A stretch of DNA of 64,000 bases from Septoria linicola (taxonomy: Eukaryota > Ascomycota > Dothideomycetes > Mycosphaerellales > Mycosphaerellaceae). The stretch's first letter is position 1. Each line of letters begins with the position of its first letter. Positions 46,730 to 58,614 of this stretch are shown one piece after another. Position numbers and translations under genes: made by a program. The DNA is taken from positions 2,604,001-2,668,000 of the forward strand of contig CP099423.1 in NCBI GenBank assembly GCA_024114885.1, written 5' to 3'. The notes beneath the pieces are model-generated. The model saw only the letters and a program-made list of their open reading frames with translations, did not search any database and was not told the DNA's origin.

Positions 46730-47880
46730 CCTAGCTACTATGCTCTAAAGCTCTTTCTCGAGATATAATAGTTAGCCCTAAACTCTAACTAAAGTACTTC
46801 CTAATCGAGTATTCTACTCTACCTTCTCTATTCTACCTCTCCTCTACGCGCTCTTTCCTACCTTACCCTCTACGTTCTACTCTACTCTAAACTATTATAC
46901 CTCTCCTCTACGCGCCCTTTCCTACCTTACCCTTCGTGTTCTACTCTACTCTAAATTATTCTACTTCTCCTTTATACGCTCTTTCCTACCTTACTCTCTA
47001 CGTTCTACTCTACTCTAAACTATTATACCTCTCCTCTACGCGCCCTTTTCTACCTTACCCTTTACGTTCTACTCTACTCTAAATTATTCTACCTCTCCTC
47101 TATACGCTCTTTCCTACCTTACCCTCTACGTTCTACTCTACTCTAAACTATTATACCTCTCTTCTACGCGCCCTTTCCTATCTTGCTTTTCGCGTTCTAC
47201 TCTACTCTAAATTATTCTACCTCTCCTCTACGCGCTCTTTCCTACCTTACCCTCTATATTCTACTCTACTCTAAACTATTATACCTCTCTACTATACGCC
47301 CTTTCCTATCTTACTCTCTACGTTCTACTATACCTAAATTATTCTACTTCTCCTCTACGCGCTCTTTCCTACTTTACCCTACGCGTTCTACTCTACCCTA
47401 TTCTATTCTACCTCTCCTCTACGCGCTTTTTCCTACTTTACTCTACGCGTTCTACTCTACCCTATTCTATTCTACCTCTCTTCTACGCGCTTTCTCCTAC
47501 CTTACTCTCTACGTTCTACTCTACTCTAAACTATTATACCTCTCCTCTACCTACCCTTTCCTACTTTATACTATACGTTCTACTCTACCTTCTCTATTCT
47601 ATCTCTCTTCTATACGCTCTTTCCTACTTTATACTACGCGTTCTACTCTACTCTTAACTATTCTACCTCTCCTCGATCGCTCTAAACGTCTTCGACTATA
47701 TCCTCTTACTTCGTACTACGCGCCCTTACTCTATACTACGTATCCTTACTCTATACTATACGCCCTTTCCTACTTTATACTACGCGTTCTACTCTACTCT
47801 TAACTAATCTACCTCTCTTCGATTACCTTTAACGCCTTCGACTATATCCTTAGAGTATATCTTACTCTATACTACGCGTC
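46730..47880 (+). repeat. Tail module copy 3 with 64-bp tandem repeats
   Basis: Begins cctagctactatgctctaaa as at 18,824, then about 17 CT-rich units with markers at 46,874, 46,938, 47,002, 47,066, 47,130, 47,194, 47,258 and 47,322, a 64-bp period. Units alternate between aaactattatacctc and aaattattctacctc types, hinting at a 128-bp higher-order repeat. The pyrimidine-rich strand lacks stops in one frame, giving a 206-codon open frame that is not a gene. Confidence 0.9.
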
Positions 47881-50816
47881 CTTCCTTTTTACTACGTGTC
47901 CTTACTCTATACTACGCGCTCTTAAGTTTATATAACTTTATCTCTCTCTACGTAGGAAGTCGAGTATAATTAGCGGCTCTAGCGAAGTATATTAAGTATC
48001 TTATAGGTATACTAGTAAGGGTCCTAATTTAAGCTCTCGTAGCTTCGGAAGCTCTACGCTTACTTATACTACGCTCCTATATAATAGGACTTTAATAGAC
48101 TCCTTAGAAATAGTTATACTACCTAAGCTTAAGTAGCTATATCTCGGATTATATTAGCTTAAATCTAAGTAGCTCTAGCGTTCCGATTATACTTATAGCC
48201 GTACGTCTATAGATTAATCACGAAGATAATATAAGACGAGGACAGACCTACGAGATCGTAGAGAGGAGCACTTTCAAGTTATATTATTCTATATTAAGCC
48301 TAAGTAAAGCTTTAGCGTAATCTACGCCGGACTCTAAGTCTCTACTACTTTAAGCCTATTAGTACTAGCTAGTTAAGCCTCGTATCGTAGGCCTATCTCT
48401 TAATTCCTAAAATTACTTAGGTTGTCGCTATTAAAGGCGCCTATATAGTGTCTAAAACTACCTAAGCTATCGTCTAAGTCGCTCGGAGTATTAACGAGAT
48501 CTAATTCGATAGCCTCCTACTTAATAGTACTCTTATAGTTCTTAGGAGTTAGCGTCTTAGAGATATAGGCGTTCGTAATAGCTATTAAGTTTTAGTATAA
48601 GTTTAGAGCCTAATAGGTATTAGTAGGTCGACCTACTAGAGAGAGGATCCTTCTTTAGAGTATCTCTTAGAGTCTTCTTTAGAGTACTAATAGTAGCAGA
48701 TTTATAGACGAGTATCGACTAGCTACGCTCGCTAGTCTCGAGCTCCTCTTTAAGTACTATAGCCTCCTTCTTAATCTTATAGAAGCGGTTCTCGATTATA
48801 TCTACCTCTAAGCTTATCCGAGTCCTTAGTACGAGCGTAATTTAGGTCGAGCTCTTACCGTCGGTCGTACCGAAATAGATAGCGACCTACTTATAGTCGA
48901 TCTATTACGTAATAAGTAAAACTAAGTAGGACGAGACGAGCTCCTTATACTAACCTTGACGCCTACTACGATAATAGCGGCTACTATACGCTACTATATT
49001 TCTTAACTGTTCTAGTCGACTATAGATTCGCCTATACTATTAGTAGTACTCGTTATTAATAGTAGATATAGATAGGTATATATACTTTATAGTACTATAC
49101 TACTTACGTCCGATTAAGAGTAGTCGAGGAGACTATATATTAATTAGATTATTACTTTACGTTATTTCTAAGTAAGCTATTATTAGGTCTACGTTCGGTA
49201 TCGTTCGAATTTATAGCTTCCTCTCTACTACTATAACTAAGGTATAGTCGCGTTTAAACGTTAGCTTACGAAAGTAAACGAGGTTACTCTTATAACTTTA
49301 CGTAGGCTTTAAAGCTCTATACGTCGTTAAGGACGATAAGGGTCGATAGGCTAACGATACTCGATAGACGAGCGCTAGACTAGGTTCGTAGATAAAAGAA
49401 CAAAGGATATATCCCTATCCTACGCGCTCTTCCTCTCTACTTTCTAACTCTCTTTACTAGAATTTGCCTTTTATACTTATCTATAAGTAGATACGTAGGC
49501 CTATATCCTTCTACCTATAACTCGTAAGCTAATTAGATATCTAGACTAGGCAATCCTCGTAGATAGTCTAAGTATAATCGGGCGCGGTTTAGATTAACTA
49601 TAAAGGGTTACTATACTAACTATTACCCTCTCCTCTACGCTATACTACTCTATCTATTAAACATGTTCCCGCGAATCTTTTTATACTATTCTTATCGCTA
49701 TCTTCTACGCTATCGATTCCGCTAGCTACTATATCTATTTGCCTATCTAATCGTCCTCGGACGCGTACTATAGAAGACACTCTTCTCGACGGTATTAACG
49801 CGCTAATAATACCTCTATCCTCTCCTATTCTATTCGAATACCGCTCTAAGTCGCCTTAAGCTCTAAATAGCCTACTAAGTACGAATATTACTACGTATTC
49901 GAGGTACTCTATACGAAGTAGGACTATAAAGAAGTAGCGGCTTCACGCCTATACGTAATAGATCGCTCTTTAGTATATACTAGATAGAACGTACTATAGC
50001 GGATATCGATAGTCTTACTTATAGTTTCGCCTACGAGAAGAGCCTTTACTCTATTCGATTACGGTTAGCTTTATAGATTTAGTTCTATAAGGGCGATAGG
50101 GTCTAGCTACTATACCCTAAAGCTCTATAAAATTACTATACCTATATAATATATCGCCTCTAATCGCTCGAATTCGTATACGAGTACTAGGTCCGACCTC
50201 TAAAAAGGATATTAAAGAGATCGCGTGCCTCTTACTAAAACGATCTAGTTTAGATATACTAGAGAGAAAGTAATATATAGAAGTAGAGATTAATAGGTTT
50301 AGTTCTATCGCTCGCTCGTAGGCTCTCGTAGAGTCGACCTAGTCGTAGGTTCTATAGTAAAATATTATAAGTAAGTCCTCTACTATACCTCGTATAGTCG
50401 CTATGTCTACTACTACTCTAGATTAATTGTTATATATATTAGTATCCTCCTCGTAGAGTTATCGGTTCCTCTACTATCGCTATCGTCGTATTTATTATTA
50501 TTACAAGTATAGGATACCTTCGTTTACTCTTAGCTACTAAGGAAAACGCTTTTCTAGTACCTTATACCTTCTTAGGAATCCGCCGCCGGTCTCTAAACGC
50601 CTGACTCTTATACGATCCTTATCGAACCTCGAAGATATACTCTACCTTAATATATTCTACCTTGACCTACTATCGGTCCTCTTAAAAACGTCTACCTATA
50701 CTAGGATTAATATTATTTCGCTCCTAGAGCGTCTCGAACTTAGTATCGATGTTCTACTATATTCAGACCCGCGTTTACTTATAGAGGAGATCGGTAGGTA
50801 ATTCTATATAAAGATC
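47881..50816 (+). other. RIP-mutated DNA with unassigned coding relics
   Basis: No intact frame. Read on the plus strand, 50,150-50,816 is protein-like with few stops (DIKEIACLLLKRSSLDILER, RRVDLVVGSIVKYYK) and is cut by the Copia insertion. On the minus strand, 48,500-48,800 reads as a coiled coil (VDIIENRFYKIKKEAIVLKE, then TLKKTLRDTLKKDP). Neither could be named. Confidence 0.4.
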
Positions 50817-50821
50817 GGTAG
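50817..50821. repeat. Target-site duplication GGTAG (left)
   Basis: Identical to 57,121-57,125; both abut the LTR ends of the Copia-type element. Confidence 0.88.
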
Positions 50822-51099
50822 TATTAAAAGTAGAAAGCGTTTATAGATACTAGATAATGTCAAGGAGGGTATAGCGTAGTAAAGAAGAATAAGGGATCAA
50901 TCTTAAACTAACTTATATATATAGTATAGTAGTAATATGCTAGGAACCAAATACAAAGTTAATTAAGTTAGTTATCTAAGAAGAGAAGAGAGAGAAGCAA
51001 GATGTACCTCTTACTAAGCCTTAGGTGGATACCTTAGGCATCTAGAACTATGCTTAGAAGTCTATATCTAGACTAACTATCTAGGATACATTCTTAACA
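50822..51099 (-). repeat. Copia LTR (left)
   Basis: 278 bp, tattaaaagtagaaagcg to acattcttaaca; pairs with 56,843-57,120. Confidence 0.9.
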
Positions 51100-54000
51100 C
51101 TCCCACTCATGCTATATAGTTAGATCTTTTAACAGATTATCTATAGTACTCAAATACTAGTCCTAATCTTGATTAGTTATTAAGTACTTACTTTTCAGAC
51201 TAATAACTAGACAGCACTAACTATTAATCTAATAAACTTTCTATACTACTATCTCCTACAAAAAGGCAAAAGAAATACCTTCTACAAGATCTTCCTCCTC
51301 TCTTATATAGGAGTGGATTGTTTAGGATATAGACTATCTAGTAAGTTGCCCCTATCCTTTCTTATAGCTAATTCTAACAGCTCTCTAGATTCCTTATAGC
51401 CTAGTCCCTTACTTAGTCACATTCTATATAGCTTCTTAGTTCTCTAATAGTCTTTAGGGTATACTATTCTTGGCTATAGAGATCTTATATTAAGCTAGGG
51501 AGTAGAGTGACTATATACTAGTAGAGGAGATAATAGCTACTATAGAGGAGGTCTTTAATATTAACTAGTACTTAGCCTTAGAGAGTATCTAGTTCAGCTA
51601 GGTACTATATAGTAATATTGTAGTTAGTAACAGGTCTAATATTAGTAAGAGCATTTAGGACTTTGTAAAGTCTAACTAAGGAGGAGTTAAGTAACTAAAA
51701 TCTTTCTTTTAGACTCCTCTTAGTTTAGCTCTAAGGCTTAGAGTTATCTTTTGTACATCTCTTATACAAGGTAGAGCTGCCTTACAAACTCCTGAAACTA
51801 TAGTCTATTCTTTAGCTTAGTAAGACTATCTACTACTATCTCTTTTATATTTATATATTCTATAGAGATAAGTCTGTTCTACTAGAGCTTTCTTATAGTA
51901 TTGTATAAGATATTAATATATTTAGACTTGTTATAAACATGTAAGTCCTTAACTAGAGTAAGGGCAGCTTAGTTATTACCTTTTAGCTAAATTAGCCTAA
52001 TTCTAGTAATAGTTTCCTAGTTACTAAGGATCCTTAGTTAGTAAGAACATTCTCCTACTAACTCTAGGCATCTAAGCTCTCTTAAAAGAGCACTAAGGAA
52101 CTATAACTATTTTGTATATACTCCTATAGCTATGTATTTAGCTTCTATTATAGATATAGCTACAGATTTCTACTTCTTACTTATCTAGGAGATTAGTACA
52201 CTATAAAGGAAGAAGACATATCTAAAGATTAAGACTCTGTTAGTCTTGTCTATTATATAGTTAGAGTCTATATATCTAGTAAGGTAGCCTTAACTATTCC
52301 TTAAGTATCTTAGACTAAGGTCTAGGTTTAATCTCAGGTATCTAGTTAGCTTCTTTAGAGCCTTTATATATCCTACTATTAGATTACTAATATAGGAGCT
52401 CAATCTTCTAAGAGCAAATGAAATGTCTAGTCTTATAACAGTTATAAGCTACATCCATGTTCTAATAATGGATTAGTACTCCTATTTATTACACCTTTTA
52501 TCATTTAGTCTAGTAGGCTTCAGACTTTCATAGCTGTCTATTAGTGAAAGAGTTAGTAATATAGTCTCTTAACCTATTCCTATCTTAGCTAGGTTCTCTT
52601 AGATATAGTACTTCTAGTTAAGTTTTAGCTAGCCTTACTATCTATTTCTTATTAGTCTCATTCTAAGAATCTTGTCTAGTTCTCTAAGATCTTTGATCTT
52701 AAAGACCTTACTAAGTTAGTCTTTAAACTAGAGGACATCTTCTAGTCTCTCTATAGTAATAGGTATATTATTAATATAGATTAGGATTATTAGGTCTTTC
52801 CTTTTCTTATAGATTAGAAGACATAGGTCTACTTCTAATTATCTGAATCCTATTCCTTTCAGCTTTAACATATATAGCTGATTCTAGTCTCTTATAGCTT
52901 ACTTTAGCCTATAGAGACTCCTTAGAACTTATAAGACTATACTAGTTAGTAGGTTAATACCTAGTAGTAAAATTATATAGATATCCTTATATAGGGTGCT
53001 CTCTATAAATGTATTATTTATATCTACTTAGTGTAGAACTAGGTCCTTCTTATAGACTATAGCTATAAATCCTCTTAGAGTATCCTACCTAACTATAGAG
53101 GCAAAAGTTTCTATATAGTCTACTCTATACTTTTAGGAGAACCCTCTTATAACTAGTCTTGTCTTGAACTTTTCAATAGCTCTACTAAGCTTTCTCTTAA
53201 TATTAAAGACCTATCTTAAGGTAACTAGGTTAGCCCCTTTTAGTAGGACTACTATAGTCTAGGTGTTATTACTTATAAGTATATCTAGCTCCTTCTAAAT
53301 AGCTTCTTACTAGAGATAACCCTACTTAGGATCACTTACTACTTCCTTATAGTTCCTTAGGATTAGAACCTCCTATTTATATATTCCTACTTCTTTAGTA
53401 GCTAAGAATATAATCTCTTTAACTTCCTCTAAGAATTCTAGGTCCTATAGGATACCTAGGTTAATAGAGCTTATAGCTAAGAAGAAAGCCTAATACTCTA
53501 GGAGCATTTCCTTATCTAGCTAACTATTCTAATCTAGCTTAAGCCTAATTAGCTTTAGCTTCTAGTCAAATCTATTAAGTTCTTAGGATACTTTCCTCTT
53601 TCTAAGAGTTTACCTTAGGGCTATCTACTCCTAATCTACCTCTATAGTTTCTTAGGTAGAATTCTTAGATTCTTTCTTAACTTTCCCTTAGTCTAGGAAT
53701 TTTCTATACTCTCCTATATCTTCTAGTAGAGGTAGAAGTTATATAAAGAGTTTCTTTCCTTCCTAAACCTATACTAATAGCTAAGAGGGAGGAGGCTTCT
53801 ACTAGCCTGGACTAGGAGCACCTAGGGTACTCCTACTAGCTTATAGAGTAGGCTAGCTAATAGTTCTTAGCCTTCTAATAGGTCTTCTTTCTAGAGCTAA
53901 ACTAGGGAGATTCTTGATCTTAATATTTAAGTCTAATTCTCTACCTAGCTTATCTTCAAAGAAGATTATATTAGTATACTACTTAATAGCCTTTATGTCT

Positions 54001-56842
54001 GGCTCCTAGAACTTCTATACCTTTACTATATTATTATAGTATCTAATAAACATAGTATCCTTTCCTCTATTTATTAGTTTATTACTCCTTGCCTACTAAG
54101 GCTATACTCTTGTATCTATATATACTACAGCTCTATATCCCTATACCTTAAGGTAGGAGACTATTAGTTTGATCCTATTAAAAGCTTTATTAGGTAAGAG
54201 CTTAAATCCCTTAACATTAGGTCTATTTAGAAGCTTGTTCCTTATATATACCTATACTTCAAGGGCTTCTAGCTAAAACTTAATAGGTATCTTACTTTCT
54301 TCAAGCATTGCTCTAATAGAGGCCTCTAATGTTTAGATAGACCTCTTAACTACTCTATTCTAGAGTAAATTATAGGCCTTAGTTAGCTTAAGGGTAATTC
54401 TAAAGTCCTTCTCCTACTATTTAATTAAAGTAGTAATCTTTCTAGCATTATTAGCCCTTATAGACTTAAGGAGTGCTACTAACTACCTTTCTGCCTTAAT
54501 CCTCTAGTTCTGAAGAGCAGTTAGTATATCTAATCTAGCCTTGAGTAGAAATGCCTATTTCTTTCTTAAGAAGTTATTAATAATCTTAAGCTACTATATA
54601 AAACCTTTTACTAATAATAGTAATAGTCTATAGATATTTACTAATACAAGGGCTAATCTTTTAGGTCTTCTCTTAATAGACTTGCCTAGGTATTTCTTTA
54701 TCTTACCTATTATATAGATCCTATACTTATACTCTTCCTAGTTAGGAATTAGAATTCTTTCCTTTAGGTTAGTAACTTTATAAAGGTTTAAGAGTAACCC
54801 TCTTCCAAAGTATACAAATCTTCTATACTATAGCTCCTACTGTTTTAGATCCTTCTCTAATAGGGTAGTATAGGTATTATTAACCTCTATAGGATTATAT
54901 AGTAAGTAATATAACTTTTCCTATAGGAGAGGTAATATCTTACTAACAAATAGAACACCTCTAACTAGCTTGGTCTTTATAACTGTTTAGCTATCTAGGG
55001 AGGTAAGAGTGAAATCAGGCTTCTAGACTCTAAATTACTTGCTAAACTAATCCTATAACACAAGATTTACTCCAAGATTAGGAACAAATAGTACCCTATT
55101 AAGTAGAACTTCTCCTCCTAAGATTCCCTTTATCTATACTAGTCTAGAGTAGGTTATATAAAGGTATCCTCCTCCTACCTTAATCTATACTTTCTTCCTT
55201 AGTAGCTTTACTAATCTAAAGAAGGATAGTTAGTCAGTTATATAGGATGAGGTATAGGAATCTAAGAGCTATTCTTAGGGTAATAACTTGCCTTTAGCCT
55301 TAATTATAGAATAGGCTAACTTATCTTAGTTATTATCTTCTAATAGGGAATTATTATTACTTCTAGAACTAGAGTAAGTTCTAGAATCAGAACTAGAACT
55401 AGACTCCTAGGCTGAAAATCCTTTCTTTAGAAGCTTTCTAGACTTTTCTATCCTTTAAAGCTACTTACCTATTTTCTAGATAACCTTCTTCAGCTCATTA
55501 TATAATAATAACTTATAGACAGCTTTCTTAATATATCTAGTATTCCTTAGTAAAAAGGATCTTCTAATTCTCTCTCTAAGGAATAATCCCTAAGAGTCCT
55601 TCTAGTTCTTAGTACTGTTTCTCTACTAGGACAGTTTCTTAGTAGTAGAGAGGTTAGGACAATCCTTCAACTAGTACTTCCCTTTCTTATAGAGCTAGTA
55701 TATTAATAGGGACTTTCCTTAGTAGAGCTACCTAGAATAGAATATAGCTAGACCTATATCTATCTTATCTAGATTGTCTCTTACCTCTTAGGACTTAAGT
55801 AGAAGGAGAATAGTATCTATATCTAAGGATAGTTAGGTTATAATAGTATCCTTAGCTACTTAGTATAATATAGGTAGGGACTATAGGAGATGTTTTAGCC
55901 TTTTCTCTTAGCTCTAGTAGTAGGCTTCCTAAGGATTAATCTTAGTAATCCTCTTACCTAGGCCTCTAAGGTGTCTCTATACTTCCCTGATTATCTTATT
56001 AGGTAATATCCTAAATATAACAAACTACTTAATTAGACCTATAGTATAGGACTTTAGGACTCTATTATACTTGTTCTAGAGAATCACCTATATCTTAGCT
56101 ACTAGTATAGTAACATATTATATCTCTAGCTCTATCTTATTATCTTTACTAATACTGTATCTAATACTGAACCTATATACTATATTGTCTTTTAAGAAGT
56201 GTTGATTCTAAGTAATATATATCTAAAGACTAGTGTCCTACTAAACTGTATATAGGTTCCCTCTAACAATTAGTTAGCTAATTGCCTAGAACTAGTCCTT
56301 TCCTTCTAGCTTGTCTATCTATAGCTTAAACTATCTCTTCTAGTTAGTTCTGTCTAGGATTAGAATCCTTTAGCTCTTCTTATCCTCTTGGTTTATTATA
56401 GAAATAGGTAAATAGAATAAATGATTAGTAGAATGCTTTAGACTAGCTAAGGATTCTAGAGAAGGGTAATTTCTTATAGTAGGGAGACTAGCTCCAAGGG
56501 ATAGGGATTCCTCGTATTTAGGAAATTACTAAGACTTAGATCTTTCTCTCTTAGTAGAGTTTCTATTACTAGGTAGTAGGAAGGCCAAGTAGCCTCTTCT
56601 GACTCTAGTAATACTAGGTACAATAGTAGAGAACTAGGCAGGTATTAATAAAGCAGAAACATACTACTATCTTATAGAGATCTTTACTAACTTATATACT
56701 ACTAGGTGCAAACTAGCTTCGTTAGTAATATAGTTAGGGAAACTTCTAGGCCCTAAATGTTTTCTACAAACTACAAAGGATACAAGTAACCTATACTAAC
56801 ATAGGTTGCTCCTATTTAGTATACAAACCCGGGCTTATAACC

Positions 56843-57120
56843 TATTAAAAGTAGAGAGCGTTTATAGATACTAGACAATGTTAAGGAGGGTATAGCGTAG
56901 TAAAGAAGAATAGGGGATTAATCTTGAACTGACTTATATATATAGTGTAGTAGTAATATGCTAGGAACTAAATACAAAGTTAATTAAGTTAGTTATCTAA
57001 GAAGAGAAGAGAGAGAAGCAAGATATACCTCTTACTAAGCCTTAGGTAGATACCTTAGGCATCTAGAACCATGCTTAGAAGTCTATATCTAGACTAACTA
57101 TCTAGGATACATTCTTAACA
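56843..57120 (-). repeat. Copia LTR (right)
   Basis: 278 bp; differs from the left LTR by a modest number of mostly C/T and G/A changes. Followed by the second GGTAG (57,121-57,125). Confidence 0.9.
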
Positions 57121-57125
57121 GGTAG

Positions 57126-58576
57126 CGTAGTCTACTACGACTACTACGTCTAGTATATACTTTTAGCCTTACTATACGAGCGTTACGCCTAACTAACCGA
57201 TTAGTTCTACTACCTACTATACTGTCTTATTACGCTCGGCACTATCTATATACTCGTAGATCGCTTCGACATCGATCGAGGTACTTATATTAATCTACTA
57301 GAGGAGAGGACTAGGTCTTATTACGTAGTAATAGTAGATAGCTCGTATAGTGTTAGAGCCCGTCTAAGAGTAGAGATCCTTATAGATATAGTCGAAGATA
57401 AAACGATAGCCTAGGTAGAGCGCGAATCTAATTAGGTCAGGTACTAAGTAGTCTTCGAAGTAGCTAACTACGTACGACGCGACTACTATAGCTACTTTCC
57501 TACTATTAAAATACTATAAGATCTCTAGTTAGCTCGCGACTGTCGAGAAGTCTACCTATATAAATATCGGCTAGGGACTATTTAGAAAGCGGCGCCGGAA
57601 GTACTCTTCTATAACTACGAGACTTATAGGCTTACGATTAATAATAATAAGGTTGTCTAGAGCGCGAGTGCCCTTAGCGATTAGTTATAAGAGGAGGGTA
57701 GTACTACTCCCTAGCTCTACGACGATCTCCTCTACTCGTATATTAACCTACTCTTTAAAGTTACGATATACGTCGAGCTTACTAATCTCGAAACGCGTAT
57801 AGTTATCTCGCGTCTCTCGGAACTAGCGATTAAAGTTCTAACGCGGGTCGAGATACTTACCGTTACGTACTAGACCGTACTACTTAAGCTAGCTACTATA
57901 GTTACTAGGAGTCTAACTAACTCTCTCGTATAAAGTAGATACTATATTATAATCTTTAACGTTAGAAGATAGCTACTAGGAAGAGAAGTAGTTAAAGGCT
58001 TTAGTTAATATATAACGAAGTTCTAAGAAAGGAAGACGTATATAGAGTAGAGGATAGAAGACTATATCGTAAGTAGAAAGAAAGATCCTTTTTATATACG
58101 TGAGAGCTATATACTAATTAACGAATAGTAAGGAGACATACTAGTAAGGAAGCTACTACGTACTTAACTAGTACGTTCACGATAATATAACTACCTTACT
58201 TATACCTATCTAGTAGGTAGGTAATATAGTAGAGAGCGTAGAGCCTTACTATAGGGCACGACTAACGACGAATCTCGTTAGAAGTAAATAATATATTATA
58301 GGGCCTATAACTAGACGTAGGCCTATATCGTAATCGAGAGGTCGTCTAGAAGGGATTCGTCTATTTACCTCTTTACTCGTCCGAACCTTAGAGTTTTCTT
58401 TCCCCTCCTATACGTATATATTAAGGCTTAGTATAGTACGAACGCGTCTACTACTCGATTTCCTTACTCGCTCGTAGGTAGCCTTACTCTCTCGACGTAC
58501 TCCTAAAATCTAAACTCGACCTCTAGACTACTCCTATCTATATAAAATAGGTTTACGCGACTACTAATCTCACGTA
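57126..58576 (+). pseudogene. Unknown coding relic continuing from left of Copia
   Basis: A plus-strand frame with scattered TAG reads YINLLEERTRSYYVVIVDSS, LRVEILIDIVEDKTIA, LARDCREVYLYKYRLGTI and ELAIKVLTRVEILTVTY up to about 57,890, apparently the rest of the relic that stops at 50,816. Function unknown. It is cut on the right by the pogo element. Confidence 0.4.
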
Positions 58577-58614
58577 TCTAATTAGTATCCTTATTAGACA
58601 GGTATTCTAATTAA
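58574..58614 (+). repeat. pogo left terminal inverted repeat
   Basis: cgtatctaattagtatcctt and on to ctaattaa; pairs with the reverse complement of 60,326-60,367. Confidence 0.82.

Larger units (their letters stand above)
50822..57120 (-). mobile_element. Complete Ty1/Copia-type LTR retrotransposon, RIP-inactivated
   Basis: 6.3 kb with two 278-bp LTRs (50,822-51,099 and 56,843-57,120) and a GGTAG target-site duplication. On the coding (minus) strand the LTR begins TGTTAAGAAT and ends in TAATA (formerly TAACA-like). A polypurine tract (atgagtgggag, minus strand) precedes the LTR at 51,100, setting the orientation. A degraded zinc knuckle at about 55,650-55,720 (LYKKGKYWLKDCP type, Cys and His changed to Tyr) marks gag. 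The reverse-transcriptase box at 52,764-52,778 reads YINNI, both catalytic Asp replaced. It retains more CpA/TpG than its surroundings, so it is a later arrival. It interrupts a plus-strand relic that continues at 57,126. Confidence 0.9.

Noticed and set aside
47183..47803. 206-codon open frame, Leu/Tyr/Ser-rich
   Set aside because: It is a translation of the 64-bp CT-rich tandem repeat; the pyrimidine-rich strand simply lacks stops. No domain and repetitive peptide.
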